From contig OZ241208.1 in assembly GCA_965199665.1 (NCBI GenBank), forward strand, positions 4,092,001 to 4,156,000: a DNA stretch of 64,000 nt, read 5' to 3'. Source of the DNA: JAVVHH01 sp965199665 (GTDB taxonomy: Bacteria; Pseudomonadota; Alphaproteobacteria; Acetobacterales; Acetobacteraceae). This document shows positions 1-7,761 of this stretch, in pieces; position 1 is the stretch's first letter, and every line of letters begins with the position of its first letter. Made by a program: the position numbers and the translations under genes. The notes beneath the pieces were generated by a model. The model was not told the origin of the DNA and did not search any database. It worked only from the letters and a program-made list of their open reading frames with translations.

Positions 1-2
1 AG

Positions 3-56
3 GTGGCGGGCCGGCTCGGCGTGGCGACGGTCATGGGCGAAGCTCTCCTGCAGTGA
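3..56 (+). CDS. 3' end of an unidentified gene (partial)
   Basis: An open frame entering from the left edge reads 17 residues ending RLGVATVMGEALLQ and stops at TGA 54-56. The composition looks like a genuine protein C-terminus, and a perfect hairpin begins on the stop codon, as expected at the end of a transcribed gene. Too little remains to assign a family. It converges with the alcohol dehydrogenase at 184-1389. Confidence 0.35.
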   Translation: MAGRLGVATVMGEALLQ

Positions 57-69
57 CCCCGTGGGGGTC
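55..69 (+). terminator. Hairpin after the partial gene
   Basis: GACCCC (55-60), loop GTG, GGGGTC (64-69): a perfect 6-bp G+C stem overlapping the stop codon of the plus-strand gene. No T-tract follows, so intrinsic termination is only possible. The rest of 70-183 holds no gene I can support. On the minus strand a 30-codon open stretch follows the dehydrogenase stop, without a start signal. Confidence 0.35.
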
Positions 70-183
70 CCGCCGCGCTACGCCCGACCCCGCTTCCCTG
101 TCAAATCCCCCCAGCCCACATACCGCGCCCAGGCAGCGAAGTCGTCGCGGACGAGCCGCTTGTTCCCGCCCCTGCGCTTTCAC

Positions 184-1389
184 TCACGCCAGGCAGCGTT
201 CGAACATCCGCTCCGCCTGCGCCACCGTCATCTTGCGCGCCGACGGGCAGGCGATCACCGTGTCGTCCCTCGCATCAGCCGGGTCGAAATGGGTGGCCGC
301 GATCCCGGCATACAGCCCCGGCACCGCCCGCTCCGCCATCTCGCGCACCCGCTGCGACGGCAACTGCGCCGGCGTGAACCGCGTCGGGAAGCCGATATCC
401 TCGTACAGCGCCCGGATGCTGTCGCTGCACGCCTCGATCGTCGCCGCCCGGCTCCGCCCCCGCGGCTCGACCTCCAGCGCCTCGGCCAACGGTGCCACCT
501 TGTCCGGCAGCACGGCCAGGTTGAACGCGATCACCTCCGGCAACAGCACCCCCACCCCATACGGGTGCGGCAGGTCCAGATGCCCTTCCATCGGCAGCGA
601 CAATGCGTGCCCATGCCCCAGCCGCGCATTGCCGCACGCCACGTTGCCCATGCACGACGCGACGAGGTTGTCCTCCCGCGCCCGCTCGTCATCCGAGTTG
701 ATCGACGCCCGCAGCGAGCCGAATTGCAGCCGCACCGCCCCCAGCGCGATCGCGTCCGTCAGCGGCGAGGCGATCCCGCTCAGATACGCCTCCACCCCGT
801 GCGTCAACGCATCCACCGCCGGCAGCGCCGCTACCCGCATCGGCAGCGACCGCAGCGTGACCGCGTCCAATATCGCCGCGTCCGGGAACGAGAGCGGCCC
901 GCCGCCCAGCAGCTTGAGGTGCCGCACCTCGTCCTTCACGATCGTCCATTGCGACACCTCCGAGCCCGACCCGGCCGTCGTCGGCACCATGATCATCGGC
1001 AGCGCCTTGCGGTCGAACTGCCCGACCCCCGTGCACTCCGCCATCGGCTTGGGGTTGGTCGCTACGATGGCGATCCCCTTGCCGGTGCACATCACGGAGC
1101 CGCCACCGATGCAGATCACCCCGTCGATCCCGTCGCGCCGCGCCACCGCCCCCTGGTCGTCGATGTGCGAGCACCGCGCATCGATGCCGCACTCGTCGAA
1201 CCGCGATACGGCGAGCCCCGCCGCCGCCAGCGCCGCCAGCGCCTCCCGGTGGAACGGCTGCTGCGAGATCACGGGGTCCGACACCACCAGCACACGGCTC
1301 ATCCGCAACTCGCGCGCCAGCGTGCCGATCGTGCCCAGCGACCCGGCGCCCGCCACGATCCGCGTCGGCATGTAGAAATTCGTGATCAT
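184..1389 (-). CDS. Iron-containing alcohol dehydrogenase (maleylacetate reductase-like)
   Basis: This 401-residue group III (Fe-ADH) NAD(P)-dependent dehydrogenase would interconvert an alcohol or hydroxy acid with its aldehyde or keto form in the cytoplasm. The nucleotide-binding GGGS is at 95-98. The metal ligands are in place: D193 and H197 in DALTHGVEAY, H261 and H275 in the GHALSLPMEGH...HPYG segment. Length is normal for the family. The ATG at 1389 follows GGGAGG at suitable spacing. It is the last gene of a minus-strand group with a class III CoA-transferase and a destroyed fumarase, so it probably served a CoA-thioester-based acid degradation route. The substrate is not deducible. 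Maleylacetate reductase or 4-hydroxybutyrate/lactaldehyde-type dehydrogenase are alternatives within the fold. Confidence 0.88.
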   Translation of the reverse strand: MITNFYMPTRIVAGAGSLGTIGTLARELRMSRVLVVSDPVISQQPFHREALAALAAAGLAVSRFDECGIDARCSHIDDQGAVARRDGIDGVICIGGGSVMCTGKGIAIVATNPKPMAECTGVGQFDRKALPMIMVPTTAGSGSEVSQWTIVKDEVRHLKLLGGGPLSFPDAAILDAVTLRSLPMRVAALPAVDALTHGVEAYLSGIASPLTDAIALGAVRLQFGSLRASINSDDERAREDNLVASCMGNVACGNARLGHGHALSLPMEGHLDLPHPYGVGVLLPEVIAFNLAVLPDKVAPLAEALEVEPRGRSRAATIEACSDSIRALYEDIGFPTRFTPAQLPSQRVREMAERAVPGLYAGIAATHFDPADARDDTVIACPSARKMTVAQAERMFERCLA

Positions 1390-1414
1390 CCGGCCGTGCC
1401 TCCCGTTGTTCTTC

Positions 1415-1893
1415 TTACGCCGGCACCTGACGCCGCCAGCGCGCCCGGCCGGTCCGGTGCACGCTGTCGCCCGTGCTGTCCACCGCCACCGTCACCGGTC
1501 CGCCGCGCATTGCGGGATCAGCGCCACCGGCAACGACGCCGCATGGGTCGGGAACGTGCGTAGCTCGACGTCCAGCACCGTCGTCAGCCCGCCCAGTCGT
1601 CGACCAGCTCCTGCAGGGAGCGCACCGTCTCCATCCGCGCGCCGACCCCCACCTTCATGAACACCTGCGCCGTGCCGGTATCCTGGCAGATCGGCCGCCG
1701 CCCATACGCCGCCCATATGCCGCCATGCGCGAGTTCCGCAGGATCTGCCCCATCGCGTCCCGCGCCGCCGGGCTCTCCTCGGCCGCCAGGCCTCCGCCAG
1801 CTTCGCGATGTAATCCTCCGGATGGTAGTACGAGATGAACTGCAGCGCGTCGGGGCTCGAGCCGACCAGGTCCGCCCCGCGGATCGTGCTCAT
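1415..1893 (-). pseudogene. Ruined class I fumarate hydratase
   Basis: Four fragments of a class I (iron-sulfur) fumarase, normally about 505 residues, survive in order in 479 bp. The start MSTIRGADLVGSSPDALQF through LAEAW is intact. A missing base then shifts the frame into EESPAARDAMGQILRNSRM. An 11-bp tandem duplication (TATGGGCGGCG twice) shifts it again into PICQDTGTAQVFMKVG...LQELVDD. A large internal deletion fuses this to GGLTTVLDVELRTFPTHAA...QCAADR. A second deletion joins the extreme C-terminus VTVAVDSTGDSVHRTG...VPA, ending TAA at 1415-1417. The ATG at 1891-1893 overlaps the CoA-transferase stop (ATGA), so it was once translationally coupled to that gene. The PICQDTG and QCAA segments keep two cluster cysteines, but no enzyme can be made. 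Fragment assignment rests on my recall of the family sequence. Confidence 0.85.
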
Positions 1894-3065
1894 GCCGCCG
1901 CCGCGGCGGCGAACTCCGCGCGGATGGCGGCCGTATGCTCCCCAATCGACGGCACCGGGCCGAATTGCGGCACCGCCCGGTCGCGGATCGCCGGCGGCGC
2001 GATGATGGAGGCCGGGCCGTTCTCCGTCGCCACCGTGACCCGGCGCAGCGCCGGATGCGTGCCGAGATCCGCCACCCCGTTGACGAAGCCATACGCCGTT
2101 CCCGCCGCCCGTAGCTTGGCCGCCGCCGCGTCCCGCGTCAGCCCCGCGAACATCCGGGCCACATGCGCATCCACGGTCGGCCGGTTCTCCACCCGGATGG
2201 TGTTGGTCTCGAACCCCGGCCGTTCCGGCAGGCGTGGTTCCTCCAGGAACACGGCGCAGAACCGGGCCCATTCGCGCTCGTTCTGGATGGAGATCAGCAC
2301 CAGGCTGCCATCCGCCGTCGGGAACGCGCCGTACGGGCAGATCGACGGATGCGCCAGCCCCACGCGCTGCGGCGCCTTGCCGGTGCCCTCGTAGAACAGG
2401 AACGGCACGTTCATCCAATCCGCCATGCCGTCGAACAGGCTCACCTCCAGCCGCGCCCCCTGTCCGGTGACGCCGCGCGCGATCAGCGCCTCCAGCACCG
2501 CCGCGTGGGCCGACATGCCGCACGCGATGTCGCACGCCGAGACGCCGACCCGGCCGGGCCCGGCCGGGTGCCCGGTGATGTCGGCCAGCCCGCTTTCCGC
2601 CTGCACCAGCAGGTCGTAAGCCTTCATGTCGGCATAGGAATGCCCCTGCCCGTAGCCGGTGATCTCCACCGTGATCAGCCGCGGGTAGAGTTCCCGCAGC
2701 TCCGCCGCCCCGAACCCGGCCCGGGCCGCGGCCCCGGGGGCCAGGTTCTGGATGAACACGTCCGCCCGCGACAGGATGCCGTGCAGTAGCGCCGCATCCC
2801 CTGCCTGCTTGATGTCCGCGACCAGGCTCTGCTTGCCGCGGTTGAGCCACACGAAATAGCTCGCCAGCCCGTTCACCGCCGCGTCGTAGCCGCGCGCGAA
2901 ATCGCCTTCCGGCCGCTCGATCTTGATCACCCGCGCGCCCGCATCGGCCAGGCGCGACGAGCAGTACGGCGCCGCCACCGCCTGCTCGAGCGACAGGACG
3001 AGCAAGCCGGCGAGGGGCTTGGCTCCTTCGCCGGCCAACGGCTTCACGGGCTCCCCGGCGGCCAC
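1890..3065 (-). CDS. Class III CoA-transferase (CaiB/BaiF family)
   Basis: This 391-residue enzyme moves coenzyme A between carboxylic acids through an aspartyl-CoA anhydride. The family N-terminus (LLVLSLEQAVAAPYCSSRLA, then GARVIKIERP) is present, and the catalytic aspartate is expected in YDLLVQAESGL near residue 170. Length fits a single-chain member. The start is GTG at 3065, 3 bases after the stop of the aldehyde-dehydrogenase stub. An in-frame GTG six codons later is possible, because the leader contains a near repeat (KPLAGEGAKPLAG). The stop codon overlaps the start of the ruined fumarase. The neighbouring Fe-ADH and dehydrogenase remnants suggest a dicarboxylate or hydroxy-acid activation role, now probably orphaned. 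The acid substrate is unknown. Confidence 0.88.
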   Translation of the reverse strand: MAAGEPVKPLAGEGAKPLAGLLVLSLEQAVAAPYCSSRLADAGARVIKIERPEGDFARGYDAAVNGLASYFVWLNRGKQSLVADIKQAGDAALLHGILSRADVFIQNLAPGAAARAGFGAAELRELYPRLITVEITGYGQGHSYADMKAYDLLVQAESGLADITGHPAGPGRVGVSACDIACGMSAHAAVLEALIARGVTGQGARLEVSLFDGMADWMNVPFLFYEGTGKAPQRVGLAHPSICPYGAFPTADGSLVLISIQNEREWARFCAVFLEEPRLPERPGFETNTIRVENRPTVDAHVARMFAGLTRDAAAAKLRAAGTAYGFVNGVADLGTHPALRRVTVATENGPASIIAPPAIRDRAVPQFGPVPSIGEHTAAIRAEFAAAAAA

Positions 3066-3068
3066 CCG

Positions 3069-3215
3069 TCAGACCCCGTGCTTGATGGCGATCATCTCGC
3101 CCGCCCCGCCCCGGGCGATCTCCGCCATCACCTGGCCGTCCGACGGGTTGATGACGGGAATGCTGGCCGACCCGATGACCCAATCGCCGCCGATGAAATG
3201 CCCGTGCGTGTCCAC
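3069..3215 (-). pseudogene. Aldehyde dehydrogenase stub (internally deleted)
   Basis: A 48-codon frame starts at GTG 3215 behind a perfect GGAGG with 6-base spacing. It reads HFIGGDWV...VINPSDGQVMAEIARGGA, the standard N-terminus of NAD-dependent aldehyde dehydrogenases (about 480 residues), then runs directly into GEMIAIKHGV and a stop. The last residues may be the original C-terminus, which would make this an in-frame deletion of some 430 codons, but that part is inference. The catalytic Cys, Glu and Rossmann motifs are all absent. It lies 3 bases upstream of the CoA-transferase, and its intact start region may still provide translation initiation for that gene. Confidence 0.75.
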
Positions 3216-3546
3216 GTTGCGCCTCCGCCAAGTTGTCGTTGCCGCCCGATAGCTCGTGCCGCCGTCCGGCGAAATTCAATAATTTGCGCCGTTCCCACCA
3301 GCGGAAAAAACGCTCGCTCAGAGCGCCCGCACGGTCGCTCGGATTGGGTCTACCAGTCGAGCCGCCGGCCCCGGTGGCCCCCATGTCGCTGGTCCGCCCC
3401 CGCCCGCCGCACGGCACGCTCGCCGACGCCGTCGCCGCCACCGTGCTGGCGCGCAAGCTGCCCGGGGCTGGAAATACCGTTGACGGAAAGACTGCGGGCA
3501 GTGAAAGTAACGTGAAATAAACCGACGACATAAAGTGGAGAAGTTC
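3216..3546. promoter_or_regulatory. Intergenic region with divergent promoters and a possible GntR relic
   Basis: These 331 bases separate the minus-strand catabolic remnant from the plus-strand binding protein. The stretches around 3275-3310 and 3465-3540 are poorer in G+C than the surroundings and probably hold promoters facing both ways. No clean -35/-10 pair can be defended. At 3383-3520 (+) a frame reads MSLVRPRPPHGTLADAVAAT, resembling the first helix of a GntR-type regulator, then stops before any wing. I treat it as a doubtful relic. Confidence 0.3.
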
Positions 3547-4749
3547 ATGGGAGAGAAACGGATCGGGCGCGTCCTGCGCGCGGCGATGGTCCTGGCCGGG
3601 TTCGCCGGCACCGCGCACGCGCAGCAGCCGTTCCGCATCGGCGTCGTGGAAGACCTCAACGGCACCTACTCGGGCAATGGCGGCCCCAATTCCGTGCTCG
3701 CCACCAAGATGGCGGTGGAGGATTTCGGCGGCTCCGTGCTCGGCCGGCCCATCGAGGTCCTCGCCGTCGATCACCAGACCAAGCCGGATCTCGGCGTCTC
3801 GCTCGCCAAGCAGCTGATCGACCAGAGCAAGGTCTCCATGCTCAACATCGGCGGCTCCAGCGGCGTCGGCCTGGCGGTGCAGAACCTTGCCCGCGACAAC
3901 CGGATCACCACCATCCAGAGCGGCAACTACGCCGCCTCCATCGCCGGCAAGTCCTGCTCGCCGTACGGCACCCACTGGGCCGTCTCCACCACCGCGCTCG
4001 CCCGCGCCACCGGCGAGGCCCTGCTGCGCGCCGGCAACAAGAGCTGGTACATCATCGAGGCCGACTACGCCTTCGGGCACGACCTTGCCGACGACCTGCA
4101 GCGCACCGTCAAGGCCGGCGGCGGCACCGTGATCGGCCGCGTCACCCACCCGCTCGCCACCACCGACATGTCCTCCCCCCTGCTGCAGGCGCAGAGCTCC
4201 AAGGCGTCCGTGGTCGCCTTCGCCAATGCCGGCCCCGACCTGGTGAACTCCGTCAAGCAGGCCAAGGAGTTCGGCATGACCAACACCGCCGCCCTGTTGG
4301 TGTTCATCAACAACGTGGTCGCCATGGGGCTCGACACCGCGCAGAACCTGCGCTTCCCCGTCAGCTTCTACTGGGACAGCAACGACGCCAGCCGCGCCTT
4401 CGCCAAGCGCTTCACCGCCCGCAACGGCGGCACCGCCCCCGGCATGAGCCACGGCATGTCCTACGTCGGCACCCTGCACTACCTCCAGGCCGTGCAGAAG
4501 GTCGGCAGCGACGACCCGGTCGCCGTCAACAAGGCCATGCGCGAGATGCCCTTCACCGACGGTATCCTGACCAACCCGCGCATCCAGACCAACGGCACCG
4601 TCGCCATGGATCTCATGCTCGTCCAGGTGAAGACCCCCGCCGAGAGCAAGGCCCCCAACGACGTCTACAAGATCGTCGACCGCGTCGCCTCCGCCGAACT
4701 CTTCCCCACCGCCGCGCAGAGCGGCTGCACCCAGCTGCAGCCGGAATAG
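3547..4749 (+). CDS. ABC-type substrate-binding protein, branched-chain amino acid/amide class
   Basis: A 400-residue secreted periplasmic binding protein of the Peripla_BP_6 (LivJ-like) family. The ATG at 3547 is preceded by GGAG; an upstream in-frame GTG at 3535 overlaps that site and is less likely. Residues 1-25 form a signal peptide ending AHA before QQPFRIGVVED. The two-lobed fold begins with the family motif FRIGVVEDLNGTYSG. No LivH, LivM, LivG or LivF gene lies nearby, so it is an orphan that must share a transporter encoded elsewhere or act as a sensor partner. It diverges from the decayed CoA-transferase group, whose acid it may once have captured. Ligand unknown. Confidence 0.85.
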   Translation: MGEKRIGRVLRAAMVLAGFAGTAHAQQPFRIGVVEDLNGTYSGNGGPNSVLATKMAVEDFGGSVLGRPIEVLAVDHQTKPDLGVSLAKQLIDQSKVSMLNIGGSSGVGLAVQNLARDNRITTIQSGNYAASIAGKSCSPYGTHWAVSTTALARATGEALLRAGNKSWYIIEADYAFGHDLADDLQRTVKAGGGTVIGRVTHPLATTDMSSPLLQAQSSKASVVAFANAGPDLVNSVKQAKEFGMTNTAALLVFINNVVAMGLDTAQNLRFPVSFYWDSNDASRAFAKRFTARNGGTAPGMSHGMSYVGTLHYLQAVQKVGSDDPVAVNKAMREMPFTDGILTNPRIQTNGTVAMDLMLVQVKTPAESKAPNDVYKIVDRVASAELFPTAAQSGCTQLQPE

Positions 4750-4752
4750 CCG

Positions 4753-4868
4753 TCAGGAGCGACCGGCCTCCTCCACCAGCGCCGCGATCGCCGCGCTGAA
4801 GGCGGCCGCGTCGAAGGTCCCGCCCAGGCGATGGAGCCCGCGATCAACGCAACGGCGACCTTTCTCAT
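4753..4868 (-). pseudogene. Secreted-protein stub (signal peptide fused out of frame to a C-terminus)
   Basis: An ATG at 4868 opens a signal-peptide-like start, MRKVAVALIAGSIAWA. In the next frame the sequence continues as a plausible C-terminus, LGGTFDAAAFSAAIAALVEE, ending at TGA 4753-4755. This looks like a gene that lost its middle in one deletion that also broke the frame. The parent family is not recognisable. It lies 3 bases beyond the stop of the convergent binding protein. The remaining bases to 4980 hold the leader of the next plus-strand gene and nothing else I recognise. Confidence 0.45.
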
Positions 4869-4980
4869 CGCGACTCTTTTCTCCGATATCGAAACGATGC
4901 AAAGCTGCTCCGATTTCTTCTGCGCGTCCAGCGACGCAAGTCTGGGCGGTGCTTGATCGATCTGGTTGAGGAGTTCGCTT

Positions 4981-5832
4981 ATGAAGAAACACGGGTGGGT
5001 CGTTTCGGCGATGACGCTGTGTGTGCTCGCCGTCTTCTGTGCGCCGGTCGTTCGTGCACAGCCCGTGACGGGCCCGTCACGCGCCGAACGGGCTTGTGCC
5101 CGACTCGGCGATGCCTGGGCGGCGATGTCGCAGGCACCGCCGCTGATGGCGGGCAACACCGGCCGCAGCTATCGGCAGCTCTACGACGAGTGCGATGCGC
5201 GCAACGTGTTCGCCGGGCTGGCCTTGCCAACCCATGCCGGCCGCCCCCTTCGCTGCTCCACCGATCCCAACCATCTCGCCTTTCTGTCGGCCTGGCCGGA
5301 CGGCACCATCGCGTTCTCCGCCAAGATGGGCGTCGATGCGGACGGCTCGCCGCTCAGCGGCGGCACCGGCTGGCCCAACAACGTCGAGACCTGGCTGAGC
5401 TTCGATCGGGGGTCGCAGACCTCCTTCGCCAATGCGGAGGAGGTGCCCTACATCGCCGTGCCGTTGCCCACGCCGAACGGCGCGGTGTCGTTCCTGCGCG
5501 ACACGGGGGTCCATAAGGGCGACCTCGCCGTGGTCACGCAGGGCGGGCGGTGCTCGTTCGGCGTGGTCGGCGACGCCGGGCCCTGGTTCCGGATCGGGGA
5601 AGCGTCCATGCGGGTCCACCAGGATCTCGGCCATCCGCAATGCGCCGATCCCGCCCAGCACCCGTGCCGCAGGCTCAAGGGAGCCGGCGGCGACAGCCTG
5701 CCGGCGGGCGTCGGCTACGTCATCTTCCCCGGGACCCGGCCGAAACCCCTGCTGAGCCAGACGGTCCGCGCGGTGGCGGAGGCGGAAGGGGCCGCCCGGC
5801 TGGAGCAGTTCCTCGACGGGTTGCATCGATAG
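4981..5832 (+). CDS. Secreted glycoside hydrolase family 75-like (chitosanase-type) protein
   Basis: A 283-residue exported protein. The ATG at 4981 follows GAGGAG by 7 bases. Residues 1-26 are a signal peptide ending VVRA. The C-terminal part matches the GH75 chitosanase pattern: a surface Asp-rich stretch near 117-121, the strand FLRDTGVHKGDLAVV (171-185), then GVVGDAGPWFRIGEASM (194-210). In this pattern D198 and E207 occupy the positions of the catalytic Asp and Glu of fungal chitosanases. Cysteines at 72, 92, 191, 221 and 229 could form disulfides. It would act on chitosan or another amino-sugar polymer outside the cytoplasm. The family is best known from fungi and actinobacteria, so acquisition by transfer is possible. 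Many bacterial relatives are annotated only as hypothetical, and activity is unproven. Confidence 0.65.
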   Translation: MKKHGWVVSAMTLCVLAVFCAPVVRAQPVTGPSRAERACARLGDAWAAMSQAPPLMAGNTGRSYRQLYDECDARNVFAGLALPTHAGRPLRCSTDPNHLAFLSAWPDGTIAFSAKMGVDADGSPLSGGTGWPNNVETWLSFDRGSQTSFANAEEVPYIAVPLPTPNGAVSFLRDTGVHKGDLAVVTQGGRCSFGVVGDAGPWFRIGEASMRVHQDLGHPQCADPAQHPCRRLKGAGGDSLPAGVGYVIFPGTRPKPLLSQTVRAVAEAEGAARLEQFLDGLHR

Positions 5833-5944
5833 CCCGCCGCGTCCCGGCGCAAAATTCCAGACACTCTCGACTGTTGCTGACGGCGGCGGCCGGAGCCGGT
5901 AGCGTCGGGCCGAACGCCGGCAAACGGCGGGGGCGGGAGTGAGC

Positions 5945-7735
5945 ATGGGGGAGCGGCTGGAGGCGGTGAGCGGCATGGTTCCGGCTGCGGTGATGCCGGC
6001 GCCACGCCATCGGCCGGCCTGGCTTTCCGCACGCGGCGCCGGGGTGCTGTGGACCGGCTTCCTGCTGCTGATCCTGACGTTTCTGGTGATCTACCCGATC
6101 GTCATGCTGGTCCTCGGCGCCCTTACCGGCGGCGACCCGGTGGTCGACGGCGTCTCCCTCGCCAGCCTCTCGCTGGACCGGTTCTGGAACGTCCTGTCCA
6201 ACGACAACGTCCACCTCGCCTTGCTCAACTCCATGATCACCTGCCTGGGCGGCACCGCCATCGCCGTGGTCATCGGGCTGTCCTTCGCCTGGATCGTGGT
6301 GCGCACCGATACGCCGGCCAAGCGGCTGATCGCGGCCGCCGGCCTGGTACCGCTCTTCGTGCCGCCCCTGGTCGGCGGCGTCGCCTGGGCCATCCTGGGC
6401 TCGCCCAAGACCGGGCTGATCAACACGGTCCTGGCCAAGTCCGGCCTGGACTTCCGCATCAACCTGTACTCGACCGAAGGCATCATCTTCGTGTTCGGGA
6501 TGTATTACGCCCCCTATGTTTACATGTTCACCGCCGCCGCACTGAAGAACATGGACCCGTCGCTCGAGGAAGCCGCGGAGATGTCGGGCGCCAGCAGCCT
6601 GCGCACCATGCTCACCGTCACCTTCCCATTGATACTGCCGGCCATCCTCTCCGGCATGCTGCTGTCCTTCGTGGTGATGCTCGGCATCTACGGCATCCCC
6701 GCCGTGCTGGGCACGCCTGGCAATATCCCGGTGCTGACCACCTATATCTACACCCTCACCAACTGGTCGCCGCCCCTGTATGGCCAGGCTGCCTCCGTCG
6801 CCATCCTGCTCATGGTCGTCACCGGCGTGCTGGTGGTGCTGCAGAACAAGGCGATCGCCGGGCGCAGCTACACCACGGTGGCCGGCAAGGCGTTCCGCCC
6901 GCGCGCGCTGCGGCTGGGGCCGTGGCGCTTCGTCACCCTCGGGATCGCCGTGCTCTATCTGTTTCTGGTGGTGGTGCTGCCCACGCTGGCGCTGGTGGTG
7001 GCCGGGTTCCGCAAGTTCCTGTTCGTGCGCGACCTGCCGAGCCTGTTCGACCTCAAGCAATACAGCACCGTGCATTTCGACCGGCTGTTCGCCAATCCCC
7101 AGACCCTGGCCGCGCTGGTCAACACGCTGAAGGTGGGGCTGGTCACGGCCGTGCTCGGCGGAGCCATCGCCTTCGCCATCGGCTACACCGTCACCCGCAG
7201 CCGCGCCCCCGGCCGCTCGCTGGTGGACGCGATCTCGACGGTGCCGGTCGCCATCCCCGGGCTGGTGATCGGCGTGGCCTATCTCTGGGCCTGGATCGGC
7301 CTGCCCGGCGGGCTCTACGGCACCATCTGGATCCTGGCGCTGGCCTTCGTCGCCCGCTTCATCCCCGACACCGTCAAGGCGCTGTCCACCTCCTTGATGC
7401 AGATCCACCGCGAGCTGGAGGAAGCCGCCTGGCTGTGCGGCCGCTCCACCCTGAGCACGATCGGCACCGTGGTGCTGCCGCTGGCCCGGCCCGGCGTCGC
7501 CGCCGCGATGACGCTGCTGTTCATTCTTTCCACTCGCGAGCTCGGCTCTTCGCTGTTCCTTTACTCGAGCGGGTCCATGGTGATGTCCGTACAATTGCTG
7601 AACTATTACGAGGGCGGCAATCTGAGCATCACCGCCGCCTACAGCCTGGTGCAGGTGATCCTGCTCGGCATCGTCATCGGCCTCGGCAACCTGCTGTCTC
7701 GCGGCAGCCGGATCGACCGGGTCCCGTCCACTTGA
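5945..7735 (+). CDS. Fe(III)-type ABC transporter permease, fused two-domain
   Basis: This 596-residue inner-membrane protein has about twelve membrane spans arranged as two BPD_transp_1 domains, as in FbpB/SfuB/ThiP. Each half carries an EAA loop for contact with the ATPase: EEAAEMSGASSLRTM near 208-222 and EEAAWLCGRSTLSTI near 490-504. The ATG at 5945 is preceded by GGGAG; an in-frame GTG at 5939 overlaps that site. It heads a three-gene operon with its own binding protein (27 bases downstream) and ATPase. The class imports ferric iron, thiamine, phosphonates or similar small anions. Sequence alone does not choose among these. Confidence 0.9.
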   Translation: MGERLEAVSGMVPAAVMPAPRHRPAWLSARGAGVLWTGFLLLILTFLVIYPIVMLVLGALTGGDPVVDGVSLASLSLDRFWNVLSNDNVHLALLNSMITCLGGTAIAVVIGLSFAWIVVRTDTPAKRLIAAAGLVPLFVPPLVGGVAWAILGSPKTGLINTVLAKSGLDFRINLYSTEGIIFVFGMYYAPYVYMFTAAALKNMDPSLEEAAEMSGASSLRTMLTVTFPLILPAILSGMLLSFVVMLGIYGIPAVLGTPGNIPVLTTYIYTLTNWSPPLYGQAASVAILLMVVTGVLVVLQNKAIAGRSYTTVAGKAFRPRALRLGPWRFVTLGIAVLYLFLVVVLPTLALVVAGFRKFLFVRDLPSLFDLKQYSTVHFDRLFANPQTLAALVNTLKVGLVTAVLGGAIAFAIGYTVTRSRAPGRSLVDAISTVPVAIPGLVIGVAYLWAWIGLPGGLYGTIWILALAFVARFIPDTVKALSTSLMQIHRELEEAAWLCGRSTLSTIGTVVLPLARPGVAAAMTLLFILSTRELGSSLFLYSSGSMVMSVQLLNYYEGGNLSITAAYSLVQVILLGIVIGLGNLLSRGSRIDRVPST

Positions 7736-7761
7736 GCCGATCCCCCCAACGGAGGTTGCCC

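Noticed and set aside
3383..3520. GntR-type regulator gene
   Set aside because: Only about 25 residues resemble a first helix. No wing, no effector domain and no ribosome site are present, so it is not called as a gene.
1492..4479. A 995-codon open frame on the minus strand across the CoA-transferase and binding-protein genes
   Set aside because: It has low-complexity Arg/Gly/Ala composition and is antisense or out of frame to recognised genes. Only its last part overlaps real fumarase fragments.
5720..7594. A 624-codon minus-strand frame opposite the ABC permease
   Set aside because: It is rich in Gly, Asp, His and Gln, the usual shadow of a high-G+C membrane-protein gene. It has no domain or ribosome site.
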